Of a stretch of DNA of 64,000 bases, positions 8,533-17,857 are shown in pieces (within the stretch, counting starts at the first letter, position 1; the number at the start of each line of letters is the position of its first letter). The stretch comes from Corynebacterium sp. ACRPS. Lineage in GTDB: Bacteria; Actinomycetota; Actinomycetes; Mycobacteriales; Mycobacteriaceae. The stretch spans positions 102,096 to 166,095 of the forward strand of contig NZ_JAKRMY010000003.1 of assembly GCF_022346005.1 (NCBI RefSeq), given 5' to 3'. The notes beneath the pieces were generated by a model. The model saw nothing but the letters and a program-made list of their open reading frames with translations, ran no database searches and was not told the origin of the DNA. A program made the position numbers and the translations under genes.

Positions 8533-10929
8533 TTACTCTTCGTCATCGCGCGGCTTTTCCGCATCGCGCGCGTAGGGATTATCGCGGCGGGAAGACTCAT
8601 TCCACCCTGGGGTAAACCATTGGCTGGTTTCTCCCTCTGGCTTGTGGTGCTTTCCCCTGCTTTCCGATGCCGAATCCGTTCGACCTTCCCCACCGTCGCT
8701 GCTGCCGTGGTCGCTCTGGTCGGCGCGGTCGCCGTGGTCGCTCTGGTCGGCGCGGTCGTTCTGGTCGTTTCGGCCGCTGCGTCCATCGCTGCGGCCGCTC
8801 TGGTCAGTTCGGTCTTCGCGGTGGCTGCTGCCACCGCCGTGCAGCTCGCGCACCGTTTCGGGGTTCACGTAGTCGCCGGCGTGCTGGCCGAAGTTAAAGC
8901 CAACCTCGCCCTTGATCTCTTCGCCGGCGAGGCGGCGCTCGCGGGCTGCCCGGGAGGCATCGAGAAGCGTCATGCGTTTAGGAAGTTCCTCGCCGCGCTC
9001 CTTGGCCAGCTCAACCGGGGTCTTGACCGGCGCGTAACCAATCTGGCGCGGGAAGCGATCGTCTTCGCCGGGGAAGACATCATAGGCATCGCGCGGCTCA
9101 ATGCCGTCGAAGATGCTCTCCAGGTCCGGTCGGCGCAGGGTCTCCTTCTCCAGGAGGGCCTCGGCCAGCTTGTCCAGGAACTCGCGGTTGGTGCGCAGGA
9201 TGTCGTAGGCCTGCTCGTGCGCGCGCTCGAGGAGGTAGCGCATCTGCTCATCGATCTTGGAGGCAAGGTCATCCGAGTAATCGATGGAGCCGCCACCCCC
9301 GCCCATCTGGCTGAACGGATCGCCCTGCTCCTGGCCGTACTTGACGGTGCCCAGGTCAGGAGAAAAGCCGTATTCCGTCAGCATCGCGCGGGCGATCTTG
9401 GTGGCGTTCTCGATATCGGAGGACGCACCCGTGGTGGGAGCGCCGAAGACCAATTCCTCGGCGGCGCGGCCACCCATGGCAAAGACCAAGCGGGAAAACA
9501 GCTCGTCGCGGGTGTACATGCCCTTGTCGTCTTCCTGCGAGGTCATGGCGTGGCCACCAGTGCGGCCGCGGGCCAGGATGGTGACCTTGTACACGCGCTC
9601 GATATCCTTGAGCGCCCACGCGGACAGGGTGTGGCCACCCTCGTGGTAGGCGGTGACCTTCTTCTCGTGCTCGGAGATGATCTTGCCTTGGCGCCGTGGA
9701 CCGCCCACCACGCGGTCGGTGGCTTCTTCCAACGCGTCATAGGTAATGACGTTGCCGCCGATGCGGGCGGTGAGAAGCGCGGCCTCGTTAAGCACATTGG
9801 CAAGGTCCGCACCGGACATGCCGGCGGTGCGCTTGGCCAGCTGCGCCACATCGACCTCTTCCGCCAAAGGCTTGTCCTTGGCGTGGACGCGCAGGATCTG
9901 CTCACGGCCGGCCAGATCCGGGTTGGTGACCGGAATCTGGCGGTCGAAACGGCCCGGGCGCAGCAATGCGGGGTCCAAAATATCTGGGCGGTTGGTGGCC
10001 GCGATGAGGATAACGCCCTCGCGATCGCCAAAGCCGTCCATCTCCACCAGCAGCTGGTTCAGGGTCTGCTCGCGCTCATCGTGCCCGCCGCCGGTTCCGG
10101 ATCCGCGCTGGCGCCCCACGGCGTCGATCTCGTCCACGAAGATGATGCACGGGCTGTGCTCTTTGGCCTGTTTGAACAGGTCACGCACGCGGGAGGCACC
10201 CACACCGACGAACATCTCCACGAAGTCCGAACCGGAGATGGAATAAAAAGGCACGCCGGCCTCGCCCGCAACGGCGCGGGCCAACAGGGTCTTACCGGTA
10301 CCCGGAGGGCCATAAAGCAGCACGCCACGCGGAATCTTCGCGCCGAGCTCGTAATAACGGGAAGGATCATCAAGGAAGTCCTTGATTTCCTGCAGCTCAT
10401 CCACGGCCTCATCGGCGCCGGCAACATCCTCGAAGGTATTGGTCGGCATATCCTTGGTCAGCTCCTTGGCCTTGGAGCTGCCGATGCCGAACATGCCGCC
10501 TGCACCCTGCTGCATGCGGGACATGAGCCAGAACAGCAGGGCGAAGAGGATGACCATCGGCAGCAGGAAGCTGAGCATGGAGCCCAAGAACGAATCCTGG
10601 GTGACGTTGGTCTGATACTTCTCCGCACCCGAATCCTTGACCGCATCAAAGACCTGCTCGGAGGCGCGCGCGGGGTACTGAGACACGATCTCTTGTACGC
10701 CCTCGCGCTCTTCTACCGTGATTTCGTCCTTGAGCTTGATGCGCAGGCGCTGCTCGCGGTCATCAATTTCTACCTCGTCAACGTTTTTATCCTGCAGCTG
10801 TTTCAGGGCCACGGAGGTATCCGTGTCCACATATCCGCGGGTCTCGTTGCTAAAAAACGTAAAGGCGTACAGCGCTACGAGGATCAGTGCCGCAATGCCG
10901 CCGTAGCGAAGGAGTTTATTGTTTTTCAT
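8533..10929 (-). CDS. ftsH: ATP-dependent zinc metalloprotease FtsH
   Basis: A 798-residue membrane AAA protease that degrades membrane and short-lived cytosolic proteins. Two transmembrane segments (about residues 8-27 and 117-137) flank an extracytoplasmic domain. Walker A GPPGTGKT is at 207-214, Walker B IFVDEID (Asp266-Glu267) follows, then the second region of homology [20 protein letters not shown] (311-330) and the zinc motif HEGGH (429-433). The last 100 or so residues are a hydrophilic Asp/Ser/His/Gly/Arg tail containing a 9-residue tandem repeat (DQSDHGDRA), absent from the E. coli-type enzyme. ATG at 10929 has no clear ribosome site. It follows hpt by 12 bases, as in many actinobacteria. 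Confidence 0.97.
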   Translation of the reverse strand: MKNNKLLRYGGIAALILVALYAFTFFSNETRGYVDTDTSVALKQLQDKNVDEVEIDDREQRLRIKLKDEITVEEREGVQEIVSQYPARASEQVFDAVKDSGAEKYQTNVTQDSFLGSMLSFLLPMVILFALLFWLMSRMQQGAGGMFGIGSSKAKELTKDMPTNTFEDVAGADEAVDELQEIKDFLDDPSRYYELGAKIPRGVLLYGPPGTGKTLLARAVAGEAGVPFYSISGSDFVEMFVGVGASRVRDLFKQAKEHSPCIIFVDEIDAVGRQRGSGTGGGHDEREQTLNQLLVEMDGFGDREGVILIAATNRPDILDPALLRPGRFDRQIPVTNPDLAGREQILRVHAKDKPLAEEVDVAQLAKRTAGMSGADLANVLNEAALLTARIGGNVITYDALEEATDRVVGGPRRQGKIISEHEKKVTAYHEGGHTLSAWALKDIERVYKVTILARGRTGGHAMTSQEDDKGMYTRDELFSRLVFAMGGRAAEELVFGAPTTGASSDIENATKIARAMLTEYGFSPDLGTVKYGQEQGDPFSQMGGGGGSIDYSDDLASKIDEQMRYLLERAHEQAYDILRTNREFLDKLAEALLEKETLRRPDLESIFDGIEPRDAYDVFPGEDDRFPRQIGYAPVKTPVELAKERGEELPKRMTLLDASRAARERRLAGEEIKGEVGFNFGQHAGDYVNPETVRELHGGGSSHREDRTDQSGRSDGRSGRNDQNDRADQSDHGDRADQSDHGSSDGGEGRTDSASESRGKHHKPEGETSQWFTPGWNESSRRDNPYARDAEKPRDDEE
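8704..8758 (-). repeat. 27-bp tandem repeat in the ftsH 3' end
   Basis: Two adjacent identical copies of a 27-base unit (8704-8730 and 8731-8757), with imperfect related units on both sides. They encode a nine-residue unit (DQSDHGDRA) in the disordered FtsH tail. The repeat is a likely site of copy-number change. Confidence 0.8.
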
Positions 10930-10941
10930 TACTGCGCGATT

Positions 10942-11529
10942 TTAGTTGGTGGTATAGACATCAGGGTGAAGGGTGCCCACAAAGGGCAGGTCGCGGTAGC
11001 GTTCCGCGTAGTCAAGGCCATAGCCAATGACGAATTCATTGGGGATATCAAAGCCGACATCGAGCAGATCGATCTGCGCTTTTACCACTTCCGGCTTGCG
11101 CAACAAGGTCACCACGTTGAGCGACTTCGGGTTGCGCCCCCGCAGGTTGCGAATGAGCCAGGATAGCGTCAGGCCCGAGTCGATGATGTCTTCCACGATG
11201 ACCACATCGCGCCCGGCGATATCACGGTCCAAGTCCTTCAAGATGCGCACCACCCCAGAAGAAGACGTGGAGGCGCCGTACGAGGAGACGGCCATAAACT
11301 CCAGCTCCGAGGGGATGGATAGCTTGCGCGCGAAGTCCGTCAGGAAAAAGGCCGCACCCTTTAATACGCAGACCAAAAGCAGGTCCTGCTCGGCGTCGGC
11401 ATATTTCTCAGATACCGCATCCGCCAGCTGCTGGACGCGGTCTTTAATTTCCTCTTCCGTGATGAGGATTGCTTCTACATCGTCTCCGTAGCGGTTTGCG
11501 GGGACGGCGAAGTCTTTCTTGTCGTGCAC
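10942..11529 (-). CDS. hpt: Hypoxanthine phosphoribosyltransferase
   Basis: A 195-residue purine salvage enzyme that makes IMP or GMP from hypoxanthine or guanine and PRPP. The PRPP-binding loop [14 protein letters not shown], the early [11 protein letters not shown] segment and the late [20 protein letters not shown] segment are typical. GTG at 11529 is used: AAAGGAG lies seven bases upstream. It sits between tilS and ftsH, a conserved trio in Gram-positive bacteria. Its stop is 12 bases before ftsH, and 12 bases separate it from tilS, so the three genes form one transcription unit. Confidence 0.96.
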   Translation of the reverse strand: MHDKKDFAVPANRYGDDVEAILITEEEIKDRVQQLADAVSEKYADAEQDLLLVCVLKGAAFFLTDFARKLSIPSELEFMAVSSYGASTSSSGVVRILKDLDRDIAGRDVVIVEDIIDSGLTLSWLIRNLRGRNPKSLNVVTLLRKPEVVKAQIDLLDVGFDIPNEFVIGYGLDYAERYRDLPFVGTLHPDVYTTN

Positions 11530-11541
11530 GTGTGCGCTCCT

Positions 11542-12624
11542 TTAATGACCAGACAATAGTGCCAGTTTGCCACCTATACGTGCTACTTCCAACCTCTGCC
11601 CCGCCTGCCGCACCGAACTCACAGCCACCGGCCCTTGTCCGTGCCAGTTGGTACACAGCTTGCCGATGCCCCCAATCCCCTCCCTCGTCACCTTCACTCC
11701 CCGCTCGATGAGCCAGGCCGCAATAGCGCGCCGGCGTCGCGGCTCCGGCAGCGCGGCCAAATCCGCACAGTCCGCGGTGGCCGCCGTGGCGAGGTATTCT
11801 TCATCGCGCGCGGTATCCATCGCCGCCTGCGCCAGCGCCGGTACCGCATCACCGCCGATGACCCGCGATAGCTCCGGGATGATTTCGCGGCGCAGCGCTA
11901 CCCGCCGAAAATCCGTATCCGCGTTCTGCGGGTCCTGCCACACCTCAAGCCCCAGCTCCGCACACGCGCCCTCCGTATCGGCACGGCGCACCTGCAGGAA
12001 AGGCCGCACCACCCGCGCGCCTTCCACCACTGCTCGCTCCGGCATGCCGGCCACGCGGCCGCGCAGGGCACCAAGGAGGAGCGTTTCCGCCTGGTCATCG
12101 GCCGTATGCGCCACGGCAATCTCCAGCGCCCTTTCTCCTCTGCGCGAAGCTCCGTCTTCGCGCGGGGCTTTCCCGCGCGCAGCTTCCTCCCCAGGCCCCG
12201 CGTCTCGTTCGCGCGGCTCAGCCCGGCGCGAGGCTGCGTTCTCGCGGCTCTCGCACCCCTCGCACACGGCCGCGGACATCGCTTGGTAGCGCGCTTGCCG
12301 AGCCGCCGCTTCCAGCGAATTCCCCGCTTCCTCCGATACCCGAACTGCGAGCACCCGCGCCCGCGCACCCAAGCTTTCTGCTTGCCGAGCGGCCCTTTCG
12401 GCCTGCTCACGCGAACCGTCTTGTAAGCCGTGGTCGACGCACAGCGCGATCACGTCATGACCCTCAGCTATCATCGCCGCGCACAGCGCCAGAGAATCGG
12501 CGCCGCCGGATAGCCCTACCGCCACGGTGTGATCCATCTTCGCCGCGCGGACCGCGCGCCGGCAGGCCAAAAAATGCGGCGAGACCCGCGGCCAAAATAG
12601 CGTTACTCCAGGCTGTGGGCTCAT
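11542..12624 (-). CDS. tilS: tRNA(Ile)-lysidine synthetase with internal insertion
   Basis: A 360-residue TilS, which uses ATP and lysine to modify the wobble C of tRNA-Ile(CAU) so it reads AUA. It is an essential N-type ATP pyrophosphatase: the PP-loop SGGADS is at residues 39-44 and HTADDQAET at about 173-181. Between the helix ending RYQAMSAA and LEIAVAHTADD lies an insertion of about 45 Arg/Glu/Ala/Gly-rich residues (about 121-166; DNA 12127-12264) containing nested GC palindromes. ATG 12624 directly follows the dacB TAA; Met30 is an alternative start. The C-terminal domain is short. The call is firm, and the insertion is the odd feature. Confidence 0.92.
   Translation of the reverse strand: MSPQPGVTLFWPRVSPHFLACRRAVRAAKMDHTVAVGLSGGADSLALCAAMIAEGHDVIALCVDHGLQDGSREQAERAARQAESLGARARVLAVRVSEEAGNSLEAAARQARYQAMSAAVCEGCESRENAASRRAEPRERDAGPGEEAARGKAPREDGASRRGERALEIAVAHTADDQAETLLLGALRGRVAGMPERAVVEGARVVRPFLQVRRADTEGACAELGLEVWQDPQNADTDFRRVALRREIIPELSRVIGGDAVPALAQAAMDTARDEEYLATAATADCADLAALPEPRRRRAIAAWLIERGVKVTREGIGGIGKLCTNWHGQGPVAVSSVRQAGQRLEVARIGGKLALLSGH
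12127..12264 (-). repeat. Palindrome-rich insertion inside tilS
   Basis: This segment encodes the extra Arg/Glu/Ala-rich loop of TilS. It holds overlapping hairpins: GCGCGAAG/CTTCGCGC (12142-12149 with 12156-12163) and GCGCGGG/CCCGCGC (12160-12166 with 12172-12178), plus further CGCGGCT-type repeats. It may be a coding-tolerated palindromic element. Confidence 0.55.
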
Positions 12625-13911
12625 TTAAAACTCGTGCAGCGCCGCGGCGAGGTCATCTTGGGCAGCGCGCGCCGCCATAATCTCGCCATCATTGACCAAG
12701 AAGGCAAAGGAATATACGCGCCCGGATTGGCCTTGCGCGGTGCCCGCCAGCGCGGAAACACCCGTCAAGGTGCCGGTCTTCGCGCGGACAAACCCCCGCG
12801 CCGCAGACTCCCCGTAGCGCTCGTGCAGCGTGCCGTCGCCACCTGCGACCGGCAAATACGCCGCCAAGGGGCGCAACTGCGGTTCCTCGACCGCGCCGTT
12901 GACAATCTCCGCCAACACCCTCGCTCTCAACCGGTTATCTACCGAAAGGCCCGAGTTGTCCTTGATATCCACGCCGCTGACGTCGAACCCGTGCTCGCGC
13001 AGCACATCCAGCGTGGCTTGGGTGTCGACCTGGAAGCTGGGCTGTTTGCCGCGGGCATCGGCAAGCTCGCGGGCAATGGCCTCCGCCATGACGTTATCGG
13101 AATGCCGCACCATCTCCAGCGCGCGCTCGCTCAGGGGCGCCGACTCGACGCTGGCCAGCTCCTCCGCACCGTCAGCCATCGTGCCCGCGGCGAATTTATC
13201 CGTGCCCAAGCGCTTGGCCAGCTCTCCCGCGACGTCGAGGGCCGGGGTGTGGCTGCGCGGGACATCGCCCTCCGTAGCGCCGATGCGACCACCGTACAGC
13301 ATGGCCGGCTCCATGGGCGCGACGAAGCCCTCATCCACGTTCTCCGGATCCCAGCCCGGCGCCTGCGGCTCGCCCGCCCACGCGGAGGTATCGATGTACA
13401 CGCCCGCCACCTGGGTGCCGGTCTTTTCAATCTGGTCCGCGAGGTCATCGAGCTGCTCGTTGGTCATCCAGACATCGCCAGCTGCCTTGATAACCACGTT
13501 GTTCGGATCCTTGCCGCGGTAGACCTTGGTAGTAATCCGCTTGGACTCATCCAGTGCCAGCGTTGCCGCGGCGGTGGTCAACACCTTCGTCGAGGAAGCC
13601 GGGGTCAGCGCCTTATCCGCATCGCGCTCCCAGACCACCGAGCCGGTCTCACTATCGATGACCTGCCCGCCAAAGGTGGCCAAATCCTCGTTCTTGCCCA
13701 GCTCATCGAGCTTCGCGCTGAGCGCCGCAAAATCCACGTCCTGCGCCTTAGCCGGCTGCAGGGGATTCTCCGGGGCCTGGACCGTTTCGGCCTCGCCATG
13801 CGAAAGATCGCCGTACTCGCGCTGGATGGTAACCCCCAGCGCAGCCGTGCCCCCGACCGCCGCCGTGACCACCAGCGCGGTTACTGACCACCAAACCTTC
13901 TTAGCTTTCAT
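12625..13911 (-). CDS. dacB: D-alanyl-D-alanine carboxypeptidase, PBP4/DacB type
   Basis: A 428-residue secreted or membrane-tethered penicillin-binding protein of the S13 family, which trims or cleaves peptidoglycan stem peptides. An N-terminal hydrophobic segment (about residues 6-26) is a signal peptide or anchor. The active-site motifs are SSTK (Ser106-Lys109), SDN (271-273) and KTG (378-380), with the family's large insert between the first two. The start at 13911 (MKAKKVWW) puts the signal at the N-terminus; the open frame to 14067 runs back into ppa and is rejected. A TAGGGT 8 bases upstream could be a -10 for a leaderless message. It diverges from ppa. Confidence 0.94.
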   Translation of the reverse strand: MKAKKVWWSVTALVVTAAVGGTAALGVTIQREYGDLSHGEAETVQAPENPLQPAKAQDVDFAALSAKLDELGKNEDLATFGGQVIDSETGSVVWERDADKALTPASSTKVLTTAAATLALDESKRITTKVYRGKDPNNVVIKAAGDVWMTNEQLDDLADQIEKTGTQVAGVYIDTSAWAGEPQAPGWDPENVDEGFVAPMEPAMLYGGRIGATEGDVPRSHTPALDVAGELAKRLGTDKFAAGTMADGAEELASVESAPLSERALEMVRHSDNVMAEAIARELADARGKQPSFQVDTQATLDVLREHGFDVSGVDIKDNSGLSVDNRLRARVLAEIVNGAVEEPQLRPLAAYLPVAGGDGTLHERYGESAARGFVRAKTGTLTGVSALAGTAQGQSGRVYSFAFLVNDGEIMAARAAQDDLAAALHEF

Positions 13912-13993
13912 CGCCACCAACCCTAGCGCGGATGGGCGACGCGCTAGACTATTGACGGTAATTAACACCCAATCCCACATGGAGGACATCGCT

Positions 13994-14467
13994 GTGAGCG
14001 TTGAAGTAACCATTGAAATCCCAAAGGGCTCCCGCAATAAGTACGAGGTGGACCACGAGTCCGGCAAGGTCTACCTGGACCGCTACCTGTTCACCCCAAT
14101 GGCCTACCCCGCCGACTACGGCTTCATCAACCACACGCTTGGCGAAGACAGCGACCCCCTCGACGCCCTCGTCATCCTCCCCGAGCCCGTTTTCCCCGGT
14201 GTCATCGTTGAAGCCCGCATCGTCGGCGTGTTCAAGATGACCGATGAGGCCGGCGGCGACGACAAGCTGCTTGCCGTCATCGATGACCCACGCTGGGAGC
14301 GCTACCAGGACATCGATGATGTGGAACAGCACATCAAGGACGAAATCGAGCACTTCTTCGTCCACTACAAGGACCTCGAGCCCAACAAGGAAGTTTCCGG
14401 CTCCGGCTGGGGAGACAAGGCCGAGGCCGAGAAGATTCTGGAAGAGGCCAAGGCTCGCCTGAAGTAG
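13994..14467 (+). CDS. ppa: Inorganic pyrophosphatase
   Basis: A 157-residue family I soluble pyrophosphatase that hydrolyses PPi to phosphate and so drives polymer synthesis. The metal-binding signature DSDPLDALV is at about residues 52-60, and the order [34 protein letters not shown] is standard. GTG at 13994 is preferred over ATG at 13979 because GGAGG lies 8 bases before the GTG. It is divergent from dacB with about 80 bases between. A TAGACT at about 13946 is a possible -10. A strong GC hairpin with a T-run follows the gene. Confidence 0.95.
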   Translation: MSVEVTIEIPKGSRNKYEVDHESGKVYLDRYLFTPMAYPADYGFINHTLGEDSDPLDALVILPEPVFPGVIVEARIVGVFKMTDEAGGDDKLLAVIDDPRWERYQDIDDVEQHIKDEIEHFFVHYKDLEPNKEVSGSGWGDKAEAEKILEEAKARLK

Positions 14468-14483
14468 GCTGCGGGGGCTCTTA

Positions 14484-14525
14484 GGGCTCGGCCCGCGCGT
14501 TTGCGGGGCCGAGCTTGGCGTTTTA
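14484..14525 (+). terminator. ppa terminator
   Basis: An inverted repeat GCTCGGCCCGC/GCGGGGCCGAGC lies just after the ppa stop and is followed by TTGGCGTTTT. It looks like a rho-independent terminator. Confidence 0.75.
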
Positions 14526-14576
14526 GGGCCATGAAGCCTGTTTTGGGGCCCAGCTGATGCGTTTTTGGCGGCCACC

Positions 14577-14643
14577 TGATGCGTTTTGCAAATAGGCCAT
14601 GGAAACCGTGAGGTTTGGGGCCACTATTTGTTAAAACGCATCA
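14577..14643. repeat. Long imperfect inverted repeat upstream of the DUF559 gene
   Basis: TGATGCGTTTTGCAAATAG on the left pairs with CTATTTGTTAAAACGCATCA on the right. Inner arms GGCC.. and GGAAACC/GGTTT meet around a GTGA loop, giving a hairpin of about 67 bases. A third copy of TGATGCGTTTT lies just to the left (about 14555-14565). Just to the right, ACCAACCAGGC is repeated at 14651-14661 and 14672-14682. There is no T-run at either end. Confidence 0.8.
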
Positions 14644-14762
14644 AACGAGCACCAACCAGGCACCAAAACCCACCAACCAGGCTCCAACCAAGCACCCAAC
14701 CGTGCTGAATAAGCGCCCACACGCGCCACACAACCTTCGCTTCGGGGGATCGAGGGATACGA

Positions 14763-15593
14763 ATGGAAATTTTTCGGGGGAAAAGTGCCGCTCAGCAAGC
14801 GGTACGCCACGGCGCCGTCCGGATCGCTAACGGCTTCTGCCTGTCAGAGGAGCCTACGCCGAACCAACTCGCGCGCATCATGAGCAAGGAGTGGCCGAAT
14901 TGCGCGCTGGACGGCTACTCGGCCGCGCTCAAGCACGTCGAGAAGCCGCTGCGCTTTCCGCTGGAGTTCCTGCGCAGCTCATCGCTGCCGTCGAGTAAGT
15001 ATTTCACCTCCCGCCGCGCCCGGCCGAAGGGCGCGTTGACCTGGGACGGCGTCACCGTGTGCAATCCACTGCAGGCGGTCGAGGCGATGCCGGAGGATGA
15101 TGCGGTCGCCTTCCTCGAGGACTTCTACTCCGGCAAGGACGGGGTTAGCCGGCTGGAGCTGAATAAGCTGGACTACCAGCGGTTTCCGAGGCCGGTAAAG
15201 CGCGCCTTGGACAGGGCGATCATCGGCACGGATAGCGTGCCGGAGCGCCAGTTAACCCGCGCCCTCGCGCCGCATTTCGCGGTCCAGAACAATATAAAAA
15301 TAGGCGCCTACCACTGGGATCTGGTGATTAGGGAGTATAAGATCGCCATCGAGGTCGATGGCTACGCCTACCACCGGGGAGAAAATCGCCGCCAGTTTGA
15401 GTTGGACCGGCACAAGCTTAACGATGCCGTCCATCGCGGCTGGAAGCCCCTCCACTTCACCGCGACGACGATTGACCACTACCCGGATTTCGTGGTGCAG
15501 CAGGTAATGGCTACGGCCAAGAATAAGCGGCCCTTTGCGCGGCCGCCGTGGCAATGGCACCGCTTGTGGCGGCATGAAGGCGTGCGGGGCTAG
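14763..15593 (+). CDS. DUF559-type PD-(D/E)XK nuclease-like protein
   Basis: A 276-residue cytosolic protein. The C-terminal third is a DUF559/Vsr-like domain: Asp186 in YHWDLVI, then 10 residues on IEVDGYAYH (Glu197-Val-Asp199 with a following His), the arrangement of PD-(D/E)XK nucleases. RQFELDRHKLN and GWKPLHFTA follow, as in that family. The N-terminal part resembles the domain that precedes DUF559 in many actinobacterial proteins of the AbiEi-antitoxin-like class, but that match is weak by eye. ATG at 14763 has GAGGG nearby. It is preceded by a repeat-rich gap and stands alone, facing the ABC permease gene. Role unknown; nucleic-acid cleavage or repair is plausible. Confidence 0.7.
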   Translation: MEIFRGKSAAQQAVRHGAVRIANGFCLSEEPTPNQLARIMSKEWPNCALDGYSAALKHVEKPLRFPLEFLRSSSLPSSKYFTSRRARPKGALTWDGVTVCNPLQAVEAMPEDDAVAFLEDFYSGKDGVSRLELNKLDYQRFPRPVKRALDRAIIGTDSVPERQLTRALAPHFAVQNNIKIGAYHWDLVIREYKIAIEVDGYAYHRGENRRQFELDRHKLNDAVHRGWKPLHFTATTIDHYPDFVVQQVMATAKNKRPFARPPWQWHRLWRHEGVRG

Positions 15594-15664
15594 GGCCAAG
15601 GCCGGGCCCAGGCCCAGCCGAGCCAGAGTCTGGGCTAGGGTTCACCGCAGCCGCCGGTAACCGG

Positions 15665-17065
15665 CTACTCCCTGCGGCGGCCGCTGCGGAGAACCTGGCT
15701 GCGCAGGGGCTCGACGAGCGCGATGGCGAGGAAGGTTACCGCCCAACCCAGGGCGAGGAAACCGAAGGACATAAGGAACCGCCCGGCGAGGTCAATATCT
15801 TCGCCCTCGAGAGCGCTAAAGAACATCAGCGCCGCGATGCTGCCGCCGAAGAGGAAGCCAAAGAGACTGAGCGCAACTATGGGGCCCATCACAGCACGGG
15901 CGTTCGTGCTGAATTGGAAGCGGCGCGGCACGCCCATCAGGTCGAGGGAGCGGATGAGTTCCTTGTCCTCGAAGGCGGACGATACTTGGCCCAAGAAAAT
16001 GGACATGCTGGTCAAAGCGAAGCCGAAGAGCAAGGTCAGGATGACGCCGGTGGACACGTCCCGGAACATGATGCCCGTTTCTTGTTCTTCCTTCAGAGCG
16101 GTAGTCAGGGCGTCGGTGCCCATGGGCGCGCCCAAGAGGAAGCCGGCGAGGAAGCCGAAGAAGCCGATGGCCGCGCTTTGTCGCCAGGCGCGGCGGGCGT
16201 TGGCGTTGACGCGCTGGCAGGCCACGAGGTGTGCGGTGCCGGGGAGCAAAGCCAAAAGGCGGGCGCCGATTTGCAGGAGGTAGGGCGCGACCAGGTTGAT
16301 GCTCATGACCACCGCGAAGAGCACGACGGCCACGGAGATTTCGGGTGCGTCGGATTTGCCTTTGAGCAGGGCACCGCCGACGGTGACGATGAGGAGGAAG
16401 GCGATGAGGCGCCACCATCTGAAAGCGGCGGGCATCTGGCGCTTGGCCACGCCGAGGGGGCTGACGCGCACGCGCCGCATGCCGGCAAGGGCCGCGGCGA
16501 GGGCGAGGAGGAAGAGGACTGCGGCCACCGCGAGGTATCCCCACCAGGGCAGGATGATTTCCTCAAAGGCGACGGGGCGGTCCTGGAATTTCACGTGCGT
16601 GAAGACCGGGGCGATGAGCACGCTGACGAGCCAGCCGAGCACAATGCCGATGAGGGCTTGGATGCCGGTCTCGACGGCGGCCATGCGCTCAACTTGGTGG
16701 GAGCTTAGGCCCAGAAGGCGGAGGGTGGACAGGCGCTGTTCCCTGCCGGAGGCGCCGAGGACGGCGGCCTGCGCGGTCAGGTTAAACAGGGCGGGAACGA
16801 TGAAAGCGCAAGCCATGAGCGCGAGGACGAACCAGGGCAGGAAGTAATCTTCCGGGGTGTCTCCGGCAGCGGCGCGCAGGGCGGGCACGGCGGATTCTGG
16901 GTGGTGGGCGCGCTGCCAGAACATCCAGGTGCCGCCGGCGACGAGAAAGGCGATGGCAGAACCCAGCGTCAGGCTCACGATGGCCAGCACGCTGACAATG
17001 CCCGCACCGGAGCGGGCGCGGACGGATTCGCGCTGGAGGCCAAGGACTAGGGTCGCGGTATTCAT
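15665..17065 (-). CDS. ABC transporter permease, FtsX/MacB type
   Basis: A 466-residue membrane protein with about eight or more hydrophobic helices in two halves and a FtsX-like organisation. Examples of helices are at about residues 23-48, 77-99, 130-150 and 170-190, with the second half from about 310. There is no large extracytoplasmic domain. It would pair with the ATPase encoded just upstream, whose stop overlaps its ATG by four bases. Such pairs export antimicrobial peptides, lipids or peptides, or act in resistance sensing; the substrate cannot be read here. Next to a divergent two-component system, a cell-envelope stress or peptide-resistance role is likely. Confidence 0.85.
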   Translation of the reverse strand: MNTATLVLGLQRESVRARSGAGIVSVLAIVSLTLGSAIAFLVAGGTWMFWQRAHHPESAVPALRAAAGDTPEDYFLPWFVLALMACAFIVPALFNLTAQAAVLGASGREQRLSTLRLLGLSSHQVERMAAVETGIQALIGIVLGWLVSVLIAPVFTHVKFQDRPVAFEEIILPWWGYLAVAAVLFLLALAAALAGMRRVRVSPLGVAKRQMPAAFRWWRLIAFLLIVTVGGALLKGKSDAPEISVAVVLFAVVMSINLVAPYLLQIGARLLALLPGTAHLVACQRVNANARRAWRQSAAIGFFGFLAGFLLGAPMGTDALTTALKEEQETGIMFRDVSTGVILTLLFGFALTSMSIFLGQVSSAFEDKELIRSLDLMGVPRRFQFSTNARAVMGPIVALSLFGFLFGGSIAALMFFSALEGEDIDLAGRFLMSFGFLALGWAVTFLAIALVEPLRSQVLRSGRRRE

Positions 17066-17757
17066 GGCTGCACCCCCAGGCGGCGGTCATCGTGAATGAT
17101 GCCGTCGCGGATTTCCACGCGGCGCTGCATCCAGTCCGCCACCTTGGGGTCGTGGGTGACCATGACGAGGCTGGCGCCGGATTGGCGCACGGTGGTGGTC
17201 AGCATCTGCATGACCTCGTGGCCGGTGGCTTGGTCGAGGGCGCCGGTGGGTTCATCGGCAAAGATGACGCCGGGGTTGGCCACGAGGGCGCGGGCGATGG
17301 TCACGCGCTGGGCCTGGCCGCCGGAGACTTGGGCGGGCCGGCGGTCCGCGAGATCGCCGAGCCCCAGTTGGTCGAGCAGCGACAGCGCCTTTGCGCGGGC
17401 CGCACGTCGGCCTAGACCGTTGAGCATCGCGGGCAGTGCCACATTGTCCAGGTTGGTCAGCTCCGGCAAAAGCTGGCCGTCTTGGAAGACGAAGCCGAAG
17501 TGGCGGAGGCGGGTGCGGGAGCGGGCGGCATCGGAAAGCGTGGAGATGACTTCGTCGCCGAAGCGGACGCTGCCGTCGGTGGGCGTGAGTACGCCGGACA
17601 TGCAGTGCAGCAGGGTGGATTTGCCGGAGCCGGAGGGCCCCATGATGGCGACGAGCTCGCCTGGGGTGATGTCCAGGGTGATGCCGGCCAGCACGGGGCC
17701 GCCGCCGAAGTCCTTCGTGATGTCGTGGAGGGAAAGTGTTTGTGTCATGCTGTTCAT
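17062..17757 (-). CDS. ABC transporter ATP-binding protein, LolD/MacB type
   Basis: A 231-residue ATPase of the MacB/LolD/FtsE class. Walker A GPSGSGKS (about residues 40-47), the Q-loop FVFQDGQLLPELT, the signature VSGGQAQRVTIARAL, Walker B VIFADEPTGALD and the H-loop VMVTHD are complete. The DEPTGALD form is typical of exporters in this class. It is cotranscribed with the FtsX-like permease (ATGA overlap). Two start codons are in frame (17757 and 17748), and neither has a strong ribosome site. The gene diverges, with 100 bases between, from the histidine kinase gene. Confidence 0.92.
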   Translation of the reverse strand: MNSMTQTLSLHDITKDFGGGPVLAGITLDITPGELVAIMGPSGSGKSTLLHCMSGVLTPTDGSVRFGDEVISTLSDAARSRTRLRHFGFVFQDGQLLPELTNLDNVALPAMLNGLGRRAARAKALSLLDQLGLGDLADRRPAQVSGGQAQRVTIARALVANPGVIFADEPTGALDQATGHEVMQMLTTTVRQSGASLVMVTHDPKVADWMQRRVEIRDGIIHDDRRLGVQP

Positions 17758-17857
17758 TTCACCGTGCCGGGCGCGCTATTCCTACAGCGCTAAGGATACT
17801 TTCCGGGTAGTGCTAGCTTTACCCCTGCCTGGGGCGCGCGCGATTAGGCTTGGGGGC

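Noticed and set aside
8380..11166. 928-codon open frame on the plus strand
   Set aside because: It is wholly antisense to ftsH and part of folE, both unmistakable, and has no recognisable domain. High GC leaves long antisense frames open.
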